A DNA stretch of 35,743 nt, from positions 1 to 35,743 of the forward strand of contig SVKN01000019.1 in NCBI GenBank assembly GCA_015068445.1, given 5' to 3'. Numbering within the stretch: the stretch's first letter is position 1; every line of letters begins with the position of its first letter. The translations under genes and the position numbers were made by a program. Source of the stretch: Oscillospiraceae bacterium (GTDB taxonomy: Bacteria; Bacillota; Clostridia; Oscillospirales; Butyricicoccaceae). The notes under the pieces were generated by a model, which was not told the origin of the DNA, did no database searches, and was given only the letters and a program-made list of their open reading frames with translations. Below, piece after piece: positions 16,429-24,914 of the stretch.

Positions 16429-17689
16429 GGTTTTTCACCTTTTGCCAGTATTGCTTCGCCTGCTGCTCGGCCTTGTTGGGACCTTCCTCGTAATAGGAGG
16501 CCGATCGCAGGACGTCGGGGAGGTATTGCTGCTCCACGTAGTGATTGGGGTAGTCGTGCGGATATTTGTACGTCAGCCCGCGGCCCAGCTTTGCCGCGCC
16601 GCTGTAGTGGGCGTCCTTGAGATAGTCGGGGATATCGCCCAGCTTCCCGGCCTCCACGTCGGCCATGGCAGCCGCCATGGCGCTGGATGCCGAGTCGGAT
16701 TTGGGCGAGGTGGCCAGCAGGATCGCCGCCTGCGCCAGAGGCAGCTGCGCCTCCGGCAGTCCCAGCTGCAGCGCCGAGTCGCAGCAGGCCTTGACGATGG
16801 CGACGGCCTGAGGGTAGGCGAGCCCCACGTCCTCGCTGGCCACGCACAGCATCCGCCGGATGGCGGAGGCCATGTCGCCGCCCGCCAGCAATCGCGCCAG
16901 ATAGTGCAGCGACGCGTTGGGGTCCGAGCCGCGCAGGGACTTGTGGAACGCCGACAGGATATCGTAATGGGCGTCGCCGTCCCGGTCGTACCGGGCGGAG
17001 GACTTCTGCGTCACGGCCTTCGCGTCCTCCAGCGTCACGCGGAGGCCCTCATCGGTGTGACTGCCGGCGGAGCACAAAAGTTCCACGGCGTTGATCGCCT
17101 TCCGCACGTCGCCGCCGCAGGCCCGGGCGATATGCTCCGTCACGCCGTCCTCGGTGACGAGCGTCGTCTTCAGCTCCCGGGCGCACAGCGTGAACGCCCG
17201 CCGCACGGCCTTTTCCACGTCCTTCGGCTCCAGCGGCCGGAATTCGAACACCGTGCTGCGGCTTAGGATGGCGTTGTAGACGTAGAAATAGGGGTTCTCG
17301 GTGGTGGAGGCGATCAGCGTGATCTTGCCGCTCTCGATGAACTCCAGCAGCGACTGCTGCTGCTTTTTGCTGAAATACTGGATCTCGTCCAGATACAGCA
17401 GCACGCCGTTGGGCGCCATGAGCGTGTCCAGCTGGGAGACGATGTTCCGGATGTCCTGCACGCTCGCCGTGGTGGCGTTGAGCTTGTGCAGCGTCCGGCT
17501 CGTCCGCGCGGCGATGATCTGCGCCAGCGTCGTTTTGCCGACGCCCGAGGGGCCGTAGAAGATCATGTTGGGGATGCTCCCGCTCTCCACGATCCGGCGC
17601 AGGATGCCGTTTTTCCCGATGATATGGCTCTGGCCCACCACGTCGTCGAGGGTGGCGGGGCGTATTTTATCTGCAAGAGGCTGGTACAT
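16421..17689 (-). CDS. rarA: Replication-associated recombination protein A (MgsA/RarA AAA+ ATPase)
   Basis: RarA acts at stalled replication forks as a clamp-loader-like AAA+ ATPase. The 422-residue protein shows DDVVGQSHIIG, Walker A GPSGVGKT (46-53), Walker B LLYLDEIQYF (D100, E101), the sensor region ASTTENPYF, and the C-terminal tetramer domain with SEDVGLAYPQA and AHYSGAAKLGRG plus YKYPHDYPNHYVEQQYLP, which are characteristic of RarA. The start at 17689 is chosen by GAGGGAG; an open frame reaching 17860 lacks a site and crosses the promoter. The gene leads a two-gene unit with the lipoprotein downstream. Confidence 0.95.
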   Translation of the reverse strand: MYQPLADKIRPATLDDVVGQSHIIGKNGILRRIVESGSIPNMIFYGPSGVGKTTLAQIIAARTSRTLHKLNATTASVQDIRNIVSQLDTLMAPNGVLLYLDEIQYFSKKQQQSLLEFIESGKITLIASTTENPYFYVYNAILSRSTVFEFRPLEPKDVEKAVRRAFTLCARELKTTLVTEDGVTEHIARACGGDVRKAINAVELLCSAGSHTDEGLRVTLEDAKAVTQKSSARYDRDGDAHYDILSAFHKSLRGSDPNASLHYLARLLAGGDMASAIRRMLCVASEDVGLAYPQAVAIVKACCDSALQLGLPEAQLPLAQAAILLATSPKSDSASSAMAAAMADVEAGKLGDIPDYLKDAHYSGAAKLGRGLTYKYPHDYPNHYVEQQYLPDVLRSASYYEEGPNKAEQQAKQYWQKVKNHD

Positions 17690-17720
17690 GCGCTCCCTCT
17701 TTTCTGTTCGTTCTCCGTCT

Positions 17721-17729
17721 ATCATACCA
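17721..17729 (-). promoter_or_regulatory. Extended -10 promoter of rarA
   Basis: Leftwards: TGG followed by TATGAT (17726-17721), about 32 bases before the rarA start. No good -35 was seen. Confidence 0.55.
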
Positions 17730-17963
17730 CATCCCGCCGCCGAGGTACAGTGCGGCCTTGCCCCAAAAGACGTGAAAATCCGCGCTGGCGTCCTGCGGGC
17801 GCGTATGGTATGATAAAGAAAAAGTCCCTGTCCGAGATAAAGCGCGTTATAAATACCCATTCTTTTTCAGGCTTTTATGTAAGCCGTCAAACCCGGATAA
17901 GCGATGATATTTGTAGACCCTGAAAAGTGACGTCATTCCGATTGCTTTTCCCGTTTATTGTGC

Positions 17964-17994
17964 AAAAGAAAAGAGAGGTCATTTTTGACCTCTC
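17964..17994 (-). terminator. Terminator of the lipoprotein gene 18022-18663
   Basis: 9-bp arms GAGAGGTCA/TGACCTCTC with a 4-nt loop, followed on the minus strand by TTTTCTTTT. Confidence 0.85.
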
Positions 17995-18021
17995 CGGCCT
18001 TACAAATTGATACTCGTATGG

Positions 18022-18663
18022 TTATGAAATGGCTTCCCGTCCCACAGTATACGACCATGCTCCATCAGTTTTTTTCTGGGCAGTACACTGATTAAAGAAA
18101 TAAGCGCCTGACCCGCTGCGCCATTTTTGTGCATCAAACGATGTGAGTTCAGGGATTGGATCACCGTCTTTTATAATAGGAAGGTTCCATACAGCATCTT
18201 CGTTTGTCTTTATCGTGAAGAACAGCCCATCTTTCCAATAGAGGTTTTGCTTATCAATAAAGCCCTGTTCACAGAGTTCCTCAAACGTTCCCGGGATGTA
18301 CGGAAGATCACGTTTTGATGCAAATTCGTTCATTACAGTGTCTTTTTCCGCTTCGGTCAAGTGAGAGAGCTCAGACAGATCGATACCGATCTGAGAGATT
18401 TCGCTGTTCAAGCCGGGATCAACGTCCCATAGGTCGTCCAATACTTCCAGATATAACGCGCAGACGTCTTCCCGAACAGGTGTCGATCGCTCGTTGTCTG
18501 AACGCTCTTCCGCTTGTGGTGTAAGATTGTCTTCTTTGTCGTCAGTCTTTTCAACCTGTTTCGTGGTATCTGTTTCTGTATTGCCTGGCGTTTGTGACTG
18601 CGCGCATCCTGCAAGTGCGATCAGCATGGACAAGCAGATTATAAACAATGCCATTTTTCTCAT
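18022..18663 (-). CDS. Putative lipoprotein, function unknown, lower GC than neighbours
   Basis: The 213-residue product begins with a clear lipoprotein signal (hydrophobic core LFIICLSMLIALAGC, lipobox LAGC, C20), followed by a long Asp/Glu/Thr/Lys-rich linker (to about residue 65) and a globular domain with IPGTFEELCEQGFID, NLYWKDGLFFTIK and a C-terminal WSYTVGREAIS. I do not recognise the family. Base composition and codon use are clearly less GC-rich than the surrounding genes, with AAA, AAT and TCT-type codons common, which suggests recent acquisition. It has its own terminator; no convincing promoter or strong ribosome site (only GGGGG) was found. Confidence 0.7.
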   Translation of the reverse strand: MRKMALFIICLSMLIALAGCAQSQTPGNTETDTTKQVEKTDDKEDNLTPQAEERSDNERSTPVREDVCALYLEVLDDLWDVDPGLNSEISQIGIDLSELSHLTEAEKDTVMNEFASKRDLPYIPGTFEELCEQGFIDKQNLYWKDGLFFTIKTNEDAVWNLPIIKDGDPIPELTSFDAQKWRSGSGAYFFNQCTAQKKTDGAWSYTVGREAIS

Positions 18664-18920
18664 TGAATAAGGACCCCCTGATAATATGGACAGATGATCT
18701 GCCGAAACGTCACAAATTGGTTTTCATACGGATATAGACGGATTTTCCGGCAAAATGTTCCCTGCCTTTCAGAACGAGATCAGACAATGGGTTTCTGTTT
18801 CTTCTCACTCGCTTTCAGGTAAATCGCCATATGCGATTTGTCTTCTGATATCTGCAGGGATTTGATTCTATTTCAGCACACGTTTTCTCGGAAAGAGACA
18901 AGATAAAGGAGGACGAGACC

Positions 18921-19376
18921 ATGACGATCCTGGAATACATCGGCTCAGACTGCCCGGAGCACTGGCGCGAGGCCATCGGGCAAAGCGACTGGAAGGCGGG
19001 GAAGATGCTCTGGCGCCTGCTGACGGAGGGGACGCTGGAAGCGCTCTGCGGCGCGGGTGCCCGCGTCCTGCTGCTGACCGAGGGCGGCGCGCTGCTTTCT
19101 TTCTGCACGTACGCTCCGCAGGACGACGTCCCCGATAAATCGCTGACGCCCTGGACCGGCTTCGTCTACACGTTCCCGCGATACCGCGGCCACGGGTACG
19201 CGGGCCTGCTGCTGGACCGCGCCGCCGCCCTTGCCGCGGCGGACGGGCACGAATACCTCCATATCTCCACCAACGAGGTCGGCCTCTACGAGAAGTACGG
19301 CTTCACGTACTGGAAAGACATGACCGACTATCGCGGCAATCCCTCACGGGTGTACCGCAGACGATCGCACGACTGA
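18921..19376 (+). CDS. GNAT family N-acetyltransferase
   Basis: A 151-residue protein of the Gcn5-related acetyltransferase fold, which moves an acetyl group from acetyl-CoA to an amine. The acetyl-CoA pyrophosphate loop is visible as RYRGHGYAGLLLDRAAALA (R87-x-x-G90-x-G92) and the C-terminal motif as EVGLYEKYGFTYWKDM. The N-terminal part (CPEHWREAIGQSDWKAGKMLW) is specific to a small clostridial subgroup. AAGGAGG precedes the ATG. The substrate is not evident and there is no operon partner. The 257 bases upstream are AT-rich and hold no recognised gene. Confidence 0.88.
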   Translation: MTILEYIGSDCPEHWREAIGQSDWKAGKMLWRLLTEGTLEALCGAGARVLLLTEGGALLSFCTYAPQDDVPDKSLTPWTGFVYTFPRYRGHGYAGLLLDRAAALAAADGHEYLHISTNEVGLYEKYGFTYWKDMTDYRGNPSRVYRRRSHD

Positions 19377-19407
19377 AAAAAAGCCGCCCGGATGGGCGGC
19401 TTTTTTT
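19376..19407. terminator. Bidirectional terminator
   Basis: 14-bp arms, seven A plus GCCGCCC and GGGCGGC plus seven T, 4-nt GGAT loop, between converging genes. Confidence 0.93.
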
Positions 19408-19448
19408 ACCGATCAGATCTCTTCGCAGGCGTTTCACCGGACATGGAT

Positions 19449-20477
19449 TCAGCCGATATACGACTTGATCAGCTCGAAGGTGTTGATCAGGCCGTCCACG
19501 TGGGTGCGCTCGTAGCCATGGGAGGCGTAGACGCCGGGGCCGATGAGGCCGTGGCGGACGTTGTAGCCGGCCTTCAGCGTCACCTCCACGTCGGAGCCGT
19601 AGAAGTTGTAGACGTCAACGGCGTAATCGACGTCGGCGGCCTTGGCGGCCTTGACGAGGTCGGTGGTCAGATCGTAGTTGTAGGGGCCGCCGGAGTCCTT
19701 GGCGCAGATGGACACCATACGCTCGGTGCAGTCGAGGCCGTCACCCACGCAGCCCATATCCACGGAGATGCAGTCCACGACGCCCTCGGGTACGCCGCAG
19801 GCGGCGCCGTGGCCGACCTCCTCATAGACCGTGAAGCCGATGACGACGCGGCGGGCGGGGGTGAGGCCCTCGTCCTTGAGGTACTTGGCGTAGGTCAGCA
19901 GCACGGAGGCGGAGGCCTTGTCGTCCAGGAAGCGGCTCTTGATGTAGCCCTTGCTCGTCACCGTGAAGCGGGGATCGACGGCGATGAAGTCGCCGTTGCG
20001 GATGCCCAGATCGCGGGCCTCCTTGGCGGAGGTGACGAACTCGTCCAGCACGACCTCCAGATTGCTCTCGAAGGTGCGGGGCTTGTTGACGTCGGCGTTG
20101 ACGTGCGTGGAGGCGTTGGGGATCTGGAACGTGCCCTCGTAGCTGCCGTTGAAGCGGGTGAGGACCTTGACGCAGTTGGTCTCCACATTGTTGGGGTTCA
20201 GCCCGCCCACGCGGGAGACGGTCAGTCTGCCGTTGGGCTTGATGGCGCTGACCACCGCGCCCAGCGTGTCGCAGTGAGCGAACAGCATGACGCCGTTGCC
20301 CTCGCCGCCCAGCTCGGCGGTGACGCCGCCCTTGTGCAGGCGGTTGGGCGTGTAACCCAGACGCGTCAGCTCCTCGCACAGATAGTCCTGCACCTCATTC
20401 GTGTAGCCCGTGGGGCTGTCGATGGAGATCAGGTTCTTCAGCTGCTCCATCATATAAGCCTTGTAAACTTCCTTCAT
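19449..20477 (-). CDS. M42 family metallopeptidase (aminopeptidase/glucanase-like)
   Basis: A 342-residue cytoplasmic peptidase of family M42, which forms large tetrahedral assemblies that trim peptides. Metal ligands and catalytic residues are present in order: H68 and D70 (AHCDT), the bridging Asp in SRFLDDKASAS (185-186), the catalytic Glu pair in VYEEVGHG (E219, E220), D240 (SVDMG) and H320 (YASHGYERTH). The second of two close ATGs (20477) is preferred because AAGGAG lies seven bases before it. The gene is divergent from the nitroreductase gene and is transcribed alone. Confidence 0.9.
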   Translation of the reverse strand: MKEVYKAYMMEQLKNLISIDSPTGYTNEVQDYLCEELTRLGYTPNRLHKGGVTAELGGEGNGVMLFAHCDTLGAVVSAIKPNGRLTVSRVGGLNPNNVETNCVKVLTRFNGSYEGTFQIPNASTHVNADVNKPRTFESNLEVVLDEFVTSAKEARDLGIRNGDFIAVDPRFTVTSKGYIKSRFLDDKASASVLLTYAKYLKDEGLTPARRVVIGFTVYEEVGHGAACGVPEGVVDCISVDMGCVGDGLDCTERMVSICAKDSGGPYNYDLTTDLVKAAKAADVDYAVDVYNFYGSDVEVTLKAGYNVRHGLIGPGVYASHGYERTHVDGLINTFELIKSYIG

Positions 20478-20524
20478 GTTCATTCTCCTTCACAAAAGCG
20501 TTAAGAGCGGATATTTCCTCTCTA

Positions 20525-20553
20525 ATCATGCCACATTCCGCGCGCAAAAGCAA
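20525..20553 (-). promoter_or_regulatory. Promoter of the M42 peptidase gene
   Basis: Leftwards: TTGCTT (20553-20548), 17 bp, CATGAT (20530-20525). Confidence 0.5.
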
Positions 20554-20565
20554 CAGGAATCCGCC

Positions 20566-20594
20566 TTGCGGCGACGGCTTTTCGCTGATATACT
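20566..20594 (+). promoter_or_regulatory. Promoter of the nitroreductase/ADP-ribosylglycohydrolase pair
   Basis: TTGCGG (20566-20571), 17 bp, TATACT (20589-20594); an overlapping TATAAT follows at 20594-20599. Confidence 0.6.
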
Positions 20595-20627
20595 ATAATC
20601 ATAATAAAACAAAAAAGGAGAACGACC

Positions 20628-21437
20628 ATGAGCATCACCGATCTGATCCGCTCCAGACGGAGCGTCCGCACCTTCGACGGGAGACCGCTGTCCGAGGAGG
20701 ACCGCGGGAAGCTGCAGGCGTATATCGACAGCCTGCCCGAGGCCTTCGGCGTGCCCGTGACCTTCCGCATCCTGGACGCCGGGGAACACGACCTGTCCAG
20801 CCCCGTCGTCGTCGGCGCGGACGTCTACGTCGCCGTCAAGGGCAAACGGCAGCCGAACGTGGAGCTGGCCTTCGGCTACAGCTTTGAAAAGCTCTGCCTC
20901 TACGCCCTGTCCCTGGGCGTCGGCACCGTCATGCTGGCGGCGTCCATCAGCCGCGGGACCTTTGAAAAGGCCATGGCGGTGGGGGAGGATGAGGTCATGC
21001 CCTGCGCCAGTCCTCTGGGCTACCCCGCGGACAAGCGCTCTCTCCGCGAGAAGGCCATGCGCCTGGCCCTCAGGGCTGATGACCGCATCGCCTTCGACAA
21101 GCTGTTCTTCGACGGCAGCTTCGACCGTCCGCTGACGGAGCAGGCGGCCGGGAGCTTCCGCGACGCGCTGGAGGCGGTCCGCTGGGCCCCCTCGGCGACG
21201 AACAAGCAGCCCTGGCGCGCCGTTCTCGACGGCGAGCGCGTCCACTTCTACGAAAAACAGACTATCCCCACGAGCCCACTCGGCGATATCCAGAAGCTGG
21301 ACGTGGGCATCGGTCTGGCCCACTTCGAGCTGACGGCGCGGGAGCAGGGGATCGGAGGCGGCTTCGTCTTCGACGATCCCGGGCTGACCGCGCCCGAGGG
21401 CACGAGGTATATCATCACCTGGGACAGCCAGGCATAA
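20628..21437 (+). CDS. Nitroreductase family protein (putative TM nitroreductase type)
   Basis: The 269-residue protein has the flavin-binding N-terminus of nitroreductases (LIRSRRSVRTFDGRPLSEED) and two tandem half-domains, the second containing ALEAVRWAPSATNKQPWRAVLDGERVHFYE, an arrangement like the putative TM nitroreductase family in which one chain holds both halves. Such proteins bind FMN and reduce nitro compounds, quinones or flavins with NAD(P)H. AAGGAG precedes the ATG. The stop is 12 bases before an ADP-ribosylglycohydrolase gene, so the two share a transcript. The physiological electron acceptor is not shown. Confidence 0.85.
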   Translation: MSITDLIRSRRSVRTFDGRPLSEEDRGKLQAYIDSLPEAFGVPVTFRILDAGEHDLSSPVVVGADVYVAVKGKRQPNVELAFGYSFEKLCLYALSLGVGTVMLAASISRGTFEKAMAVGEDEVMPCASPLGYPADKRSLREKAMRLALRADDRIAFDKLFFDGSFDRPLTEQAAGSFRDALEAVRWAPSATNKQPWRAVLDGERVHFYEKQTIPTSPLGDIQKLDVGIGLAHFELTAREQGIGGGFVFDDPGLTAPEGTRYIITWDSQA

Positions 21438-21449
21438 GGAGGGAGATCC

Positions 21450-22508
21450 ATGCGTGACATTGATCGATTCAGAGGCTGCATCGTCGGCGGCGCCGCCGGC
21501 GACGCGCTGGGCTACGCCGTGGAGTTTGAGACGGTGGAGCAGATCATTCAGAAATACGGCCGGCGCGGCATCACCCGCTACGATCTGACGGACGGCGTCG
21601 CCCTGTTTTCCGACGATACGCAGATGACGCTGTTCACGGCGGCGGGATTGCTCCACGGTCTCGGCGGCGACCTGCGCGAGGGTGTCCGGCGGTCGTACAT
21701 CGACTGGCTGGCGACCCAGGTGGAGGATTACCCCATCGATCCGGAACATGAGAGCGTCTCCTGGCTGACGGACCTACCGGAACTGTTCAGCCCGCGCGAC
21801 CCGGGCAACACCTGCCTGAGCGCCCTGTTCGCAGGCGGTAAGGGCACCGTGGAGGAACCGCTCAACAACAGCCGCGGCTGCGGCGGCGTCATGCGCGCCG
21901 CGCCCGTGGGGTTATTGTTCGCGGGCGACCCGGACGTGTCTCAAAAGGTCTGCCGTCTCGGCGCGGAGGTCGCCGCCGTCACCCACGGGCACGAGTTGGG
22001 CTGGCTCCCGGCGGCGGTGCTGGCGCACATGGTGTGGACGCTGGCCTCTTCCGAACGGCCCGACGTCCGCGCCGCGCTGAAAAGCGCCGAAGCGGAGGCG
22101 CGCCGGACGTTCCCGGACGCCGTTTATCTCGATTCCTTCTGTGACCTGCTGGACCGCGCCGTGACGCTGGCCGATTCATCGACGAGCGACCTCGAGGCCA
22201 TCCGCGCGCTGGGCGCGGGCTGGGTCGGCGACGAGGCGCTGGCCATCGCCGTCTTCTGTGCCGCGCGGTACGAGCGCGATTTCGAGCGCGCCTTGATCGC
22301 CGCCGTCAACCACGATGGCGACAGCGATTCCACCGGCGCCGTGGCGGGCAACCTCCTGGGCGCGGCCATGGGATACGAGACGCTGCCGTCGTTCTTCAAG
22401 GACGATCTGGAGCAGGAGAACATCCTGCTGCAGGTGGCCGAGGACCTTCACGCAGCCCCCGCTCTCACTCCCGAGCAGCGGCGCCGCTACAGCAGAGACG
22501 AACGCTGA
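21450..22508 (+). CDS. ADP-ribosylglycohydrolase family protein (DraG-like)
   Basis: A 352-residue protein of the DraG/ARH family, which removes ADP-ribose from proteins or other carriers using two Mg2+ ions. Motifs are complete: GGAAGDALGY near the N-terminus (D18), FSDDTQMT (D55, D56, T57), NNSRGCGGVMRAAPVGL, THGHELGW, and the second metal site HDGDSDSTGA (D289, D291, D293). AAGGAGGGAG precedes the ATG. It follows a nitroreductase gene by 12 bases. No ADP-ribosyltransferase is in the window, so the target it de-modifies is unknown; general ADP-ribose turnover or defence against toxins are possible. Confidence 0.92.
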   Translation: MRDIDRFRGCIVGGAAGDALGYAVEFETVEQIIQKYGRRGITRYDLTDGVALFSDDTQMTLFTAAGLLHGLGGDLREGVRRSYIDWLATQVEDYPIDPEHESVSWLTDLPELFSPRDPGNTCLSALFAGGKGTVEEPLNNSRGCGGVMRAAPVGLLFAGDPDVSQKVCRLGAEVAAVTHGHELGWLPAAVLAHMVWTLASSERPDVRAALKSAEAEARRTFPDAVYLDSFCDLLDRAVTLADSSTSDLEAIRALGAGWVGDEALAIAVFCAARYERDFERALIAAVNHDGDSDSTGAVAGNLLGAAMGYETLPSFFKDDLEQENILLQVAEDLHAAPALTPEQRRRYSRDER

Positions 22509-22511
22509 CCC

Positions 22512-22540
22512 TTGCATTTTCCGCAAAAACAGCCTACACT
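22512..22540 (+). promoter_or_regulatory. Promoter of the beta-CASP metallo-hydrolase gene
   Basis: TTGCAT (22512-22517), 17 bp, TACACT (22535-22540). Confidence 0.6.
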
Positions 22541-22572
22541 TGATATAGAAAAGCACGCTGGGAGGGTGTGAC

Positions 22573-24189
22573 ATGAAACTGACCTTTTTGGGCGCGGCCC
22601 ACGAGGTGACCGGCAGCTGCACGATGATCGAGGCCGGGAGCCATTACGGCCTCGTCGACTGCGGCATGGAGCAGGGGCAGGATATCTACGTCAATCAGGA
22701 TATCCCCGTGGACCCCTCGAAGCTGGACTTCGTCCTGCTGACCCACGCCCACATCGACCACAGCGGTCTGCTGCCGCTGCTGTATAAGCGCGGCTTCCGC
22801 GGCCCCATCTACGCCACCACGGCCACCGCGCACCTGTGCGAGATCATGCTGCGCGACTGCGCCCACATTCAGGAGAGCGACGCCCAGTGGCAGACCCGCA
22901 AAAACAAGCGCGCCGGCAACGACCCGGCAGAGCCTCTTTACGACCTGCAGGACGCGGAAGGCGCCATCTCCTGCCTGCGCCCCTGCGACTACCGCGAGAT
23001 CTACCGCATCGCGGAGAACGTAGAGATCCGCTTCGTGGACGTGGGTCACCTGCTGGGCTCCGCCAGCATCGAGGTATGGCTGACGGAAAACGGCCAGACC
23101 CGCAAGGTCGTTTTCAGCGGCGACATCGGCAACACGAATCAGCCCATCATCCGCGACCCGTCCTACGTCACGGAGGCCGACTACGTGATCACCGAGAGCA
23201 CCTACGGCGACCGCGAGCACGACAAGGGCGAGAAAAACAGCGTCCGCTATCTGGCGGACTGCATCCAGCGCGTGCTGGACCGCGGCGGCAACATGGTCAT
23301 TCCGTCCTTCGCCGTGGGCCGCACCCAGGAGATCCTCTATTTCATCCGTCAGATCAAGCTGGAGAACATGGTCACGGGCCACGGGGATTTCCCCGTTTAC
23401 ATGGATTCGCCCCTTGCCAACGAAGCCACGGGCATCTTCCTCCAGTGCGACCGCGACAACTTCGACGATGAGATGCGCGAGCTGCTGGACCGCGGCGTAA
23501 ACCCCCTCGTCTTCCCGGGGCTGCAGATCGCCGTGACCAGCGAGGAGAGCCAGGCCATCAACTTCGACACGACGCCCAAGGTCATCCTCTCCGCCAGCGG
23601 CATGTGCGACGCTGGCCGCGTCCGTCACCACCTCAAGCACAACCTGTGGCGGAAGGAGTGCATGGTGCTGTTCGTCGGCTATCAGGCCGTGGGCACCACG
23701 GGCCGCGCGCTGTTCGACGGCAAGAAGGAGCTGAAGCTCTTCGGCGAGGACATCAGCGTCAAGGCCGAGATCGCCTACCTCCCCGGCACCAGCGGCCACG
23801 CCGACAAGACGGGCCTGCTGCGCTGGATCGAAGCGTTCAGCCCCAAACCGAAGATGGTCTTCGTCAACCACGGTGAGAGCGACGTGGCCGACAGCTATAC
23901 GAAATGCCTCACCGAGGAGCACGGCTTCACCGCCAGCGCGCCCTATTCCGGTGCGGTCTACGATCTGCTGCTGGACCGCTACGAAGCGTTCCCCGACGGC
24001 GTCCCCGTGGAGAAGAAGAACGCCAGACAGGCCCGGAACGACACGGTCTTCGGCGCGCTGCTGGACGCCCTGGACCGCCTCACCGCCATCGTGAGATCGC
24101 TCAAGGGCATCCCCAACAAGGACGTTGCCCGTCTGACGAACCAGATCAACTCGCTGGCGGACAAATGGAGCAGGTGGAAAGACAAATAA
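22573..24189 (+). CDS. MBL-fold/beta-CASP RNA-processing type metallo-hydrolase
   Basis: A 538-residue protein of the CPSF73-like beta-CASP group. The N-terminal metal motif is THAHIDHSG (H58, H60, D62, H63), followed by GHLLGSASIEVW and FSGDIGNTNQPII, the beta-CASP insertion with ESTYGDREH and PSFAVGRTQE, then SASGMCDAGRVRHHLKHNL and the RMMBL region with GTSGHADKTG and VNHGES. Members cut RNA or act as exonucleases; bacterial ones of this length are usually annotated as RNA-processing exonucleases, without proof of substrate. A C-terminal helical extension of about 80 residues (after TASAPYSG) is extra. GGGAGGG precedes the ATG. Single-gene unit. Confidence 0.9.
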   Translation: MKLTFLGAAHEVTGSCTMIEAGSHYGLVDCGMEQGQDIYVNQDIPVDPSKLDFVLLTHAHIDHSGLLPLLYKRGFRGPIYATTATAHLCEIMLRDCAHIQESDAQWQTRKNKRAGNDPAEPLYDLQDAEGAISCLRPCDYREIYRIAENVEIRFVDVGHLLGSASIEVWLTENGQTRKVVFSGDIGNTNQPIIRDPSYVTEADYVITESTYGDREHDKGEKNSVRYLADCIQRVLDRGGNMVIPSFAVGRTQEILYFIRQIKLENMVTGHGDFPVYMDSPLANEATGIFLQCDRDNFDDEMRELLDRGVNPLVFPGLQIAVTSEESQAINFDTTPKVILSASGMCDAGRVRHHLKHNLWRKECMVLFVGYQAVGTTGRALFDGKKELKLFGEDISVKAEIAYLPGTSGHADKTGLLRWIEAFSPKPKMVFVNHGESDVADSYTKCLTEEHGFTASAPYSGAVYDLLLDRYEAFPDGVPVEKKNARQARNDTVFGALLDALDRLTAIVRSLKGIPNKDVARLTNQINSLADKWSRWKDK

Positions 24190-24231
24190 AAGTACGGCGG
24201 CCCGTTCCGGGTCGCTCGACAGAAAGACGTA

Positions 24232-24267
24232 AAAAGAGGTGCGGGCCCGGCGGCTCGCACCTCTTTT
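24232..24267. terminator. Bidirectional terminator
   Basis: 12-bp arms (24232-24243, 24256-24267) with a GC-rich 12-nt loop; T run on both sides. Serves the beta-CASP gene and the converging CHAP-type gene. Confidence 0.85.
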
Positions 24268-24308
24268 CTGTCTCGCTGCTCTTTTTGACAAAGACAAACG
24301 GGACCTTG

Positions 24309-24833
24309 TCACTCTTCTCTGTACCGATAACCATCCGGTATGCGGATATACGCACGAATGTGTTCGTTGATCGGTCGCTCGATGATACCGGAGATATTGT
24401 TCACATTTCCTTCTGCGGCGAGGATCGTGTGCTCCCGTTTCTCAAGGACGATCCCTATATGGTCGTGCTCTTTGTTCTCGAATACCCTATCATAGAGCAC
24501 GATGTCTCCCGCCTCCGGAACAAAGCCATCCGTCCCTTTATGGTATTCGATCCGCCGGTCGCCCAAGGCAAACTCCTCCCAGCCAAGGCATCCTGCCAGA
24601 TGACAGGTTTTGCACTCCCCGGGCCTGTATGGGATCACGAATCCCGCTGCCGTGCAGCAGTAATAGACGAACGCCGCACACCACAGTCCGTCGGCTTCCC
24701 TGAGATCCCATGTCGGAAACAATCGCACGATCGGCGCGAGATTGGACGCCCTCCCGTCAACATCTCCGTGAAACGGCGCCTGCGCCATGTCCATTGCAAC
24801 CGCGGCCAGCCTTTTTCTTGTTGCTTTATCCAT
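24309..24833 (-). CDS. CHAP-domain-like cysteine amidase/peptidase
   Basis: The 174-residue protein has the CHAP/NlpC-type catalytic layout: nucleophile C52 in GLWCAAFVYYCC, histidine in EHDHIGIVLE (H123 or H125) and the EGN segment at 141-143. CHAP enzymes cut peptidoglycan amide bonds or glutathionylspermidine. There is no signal peptide or membrane segment, which is odd for a cell-wall enzyme; a cytoplasmic amidase or an export route without signal is possible. Additional cysteines (C59, C60, C74, C77, C81) are present. GGTGAGG precedes the ATG. Base use is a little less GC-rich than in neighbours. It follows the histidine phosphatase gene by about 80 bases on the same strand. Confidence 0.75.
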   Translation of the reverse strand: MDKATRKRLAAVAMDMAQAPFHGDVDGRASNLAPIVRLFPTWDLREADGLWCAAFVYYCCTAAGFVIPYRPGECKTCHLAGCLGWEEFALGDRRIEYHKGTDGFVPEAGDIVLYDRVFENKEHDHIGIVLEKREHTILAAEGNVNNISGIIERPINEHIRAYIRIPDGYRYREE

Positions 24834-24914
24834 ATATGCCTCACCAGACTGCGCTTTGCCGCGCCGATGATACGGTCGTTGCTCAGCTCGGTCAGACCGT
24901 GCTGTGCGATGCGC

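Larger units (their letters stand above)
17690..18021. other. 332-bp gap between rarA and the low-GC lipoprotein gene
   Basis: No credible gene. It holds the rarA promoter (TGG TATGAT at 17729-17721, minus strand), a second extended -10 (TGG TATGAT ending 17814) on the plus strand that points into an AT-rich stretch with no coding frame, and the terminator of the next minus gene at 17964-17994. The plus-strand -10 could serve a small RNA, but no second line of evidence was found. Confidence 0.5.

Noticed and set aside
17801-17994. Small RNA between a plus-strand extended -10 and the hairpin at 17973
   Set aside because: The hairpin has its T run on the minus strand, not the plus, and no conserved structure was visible; kept only as a note in the gap entry.
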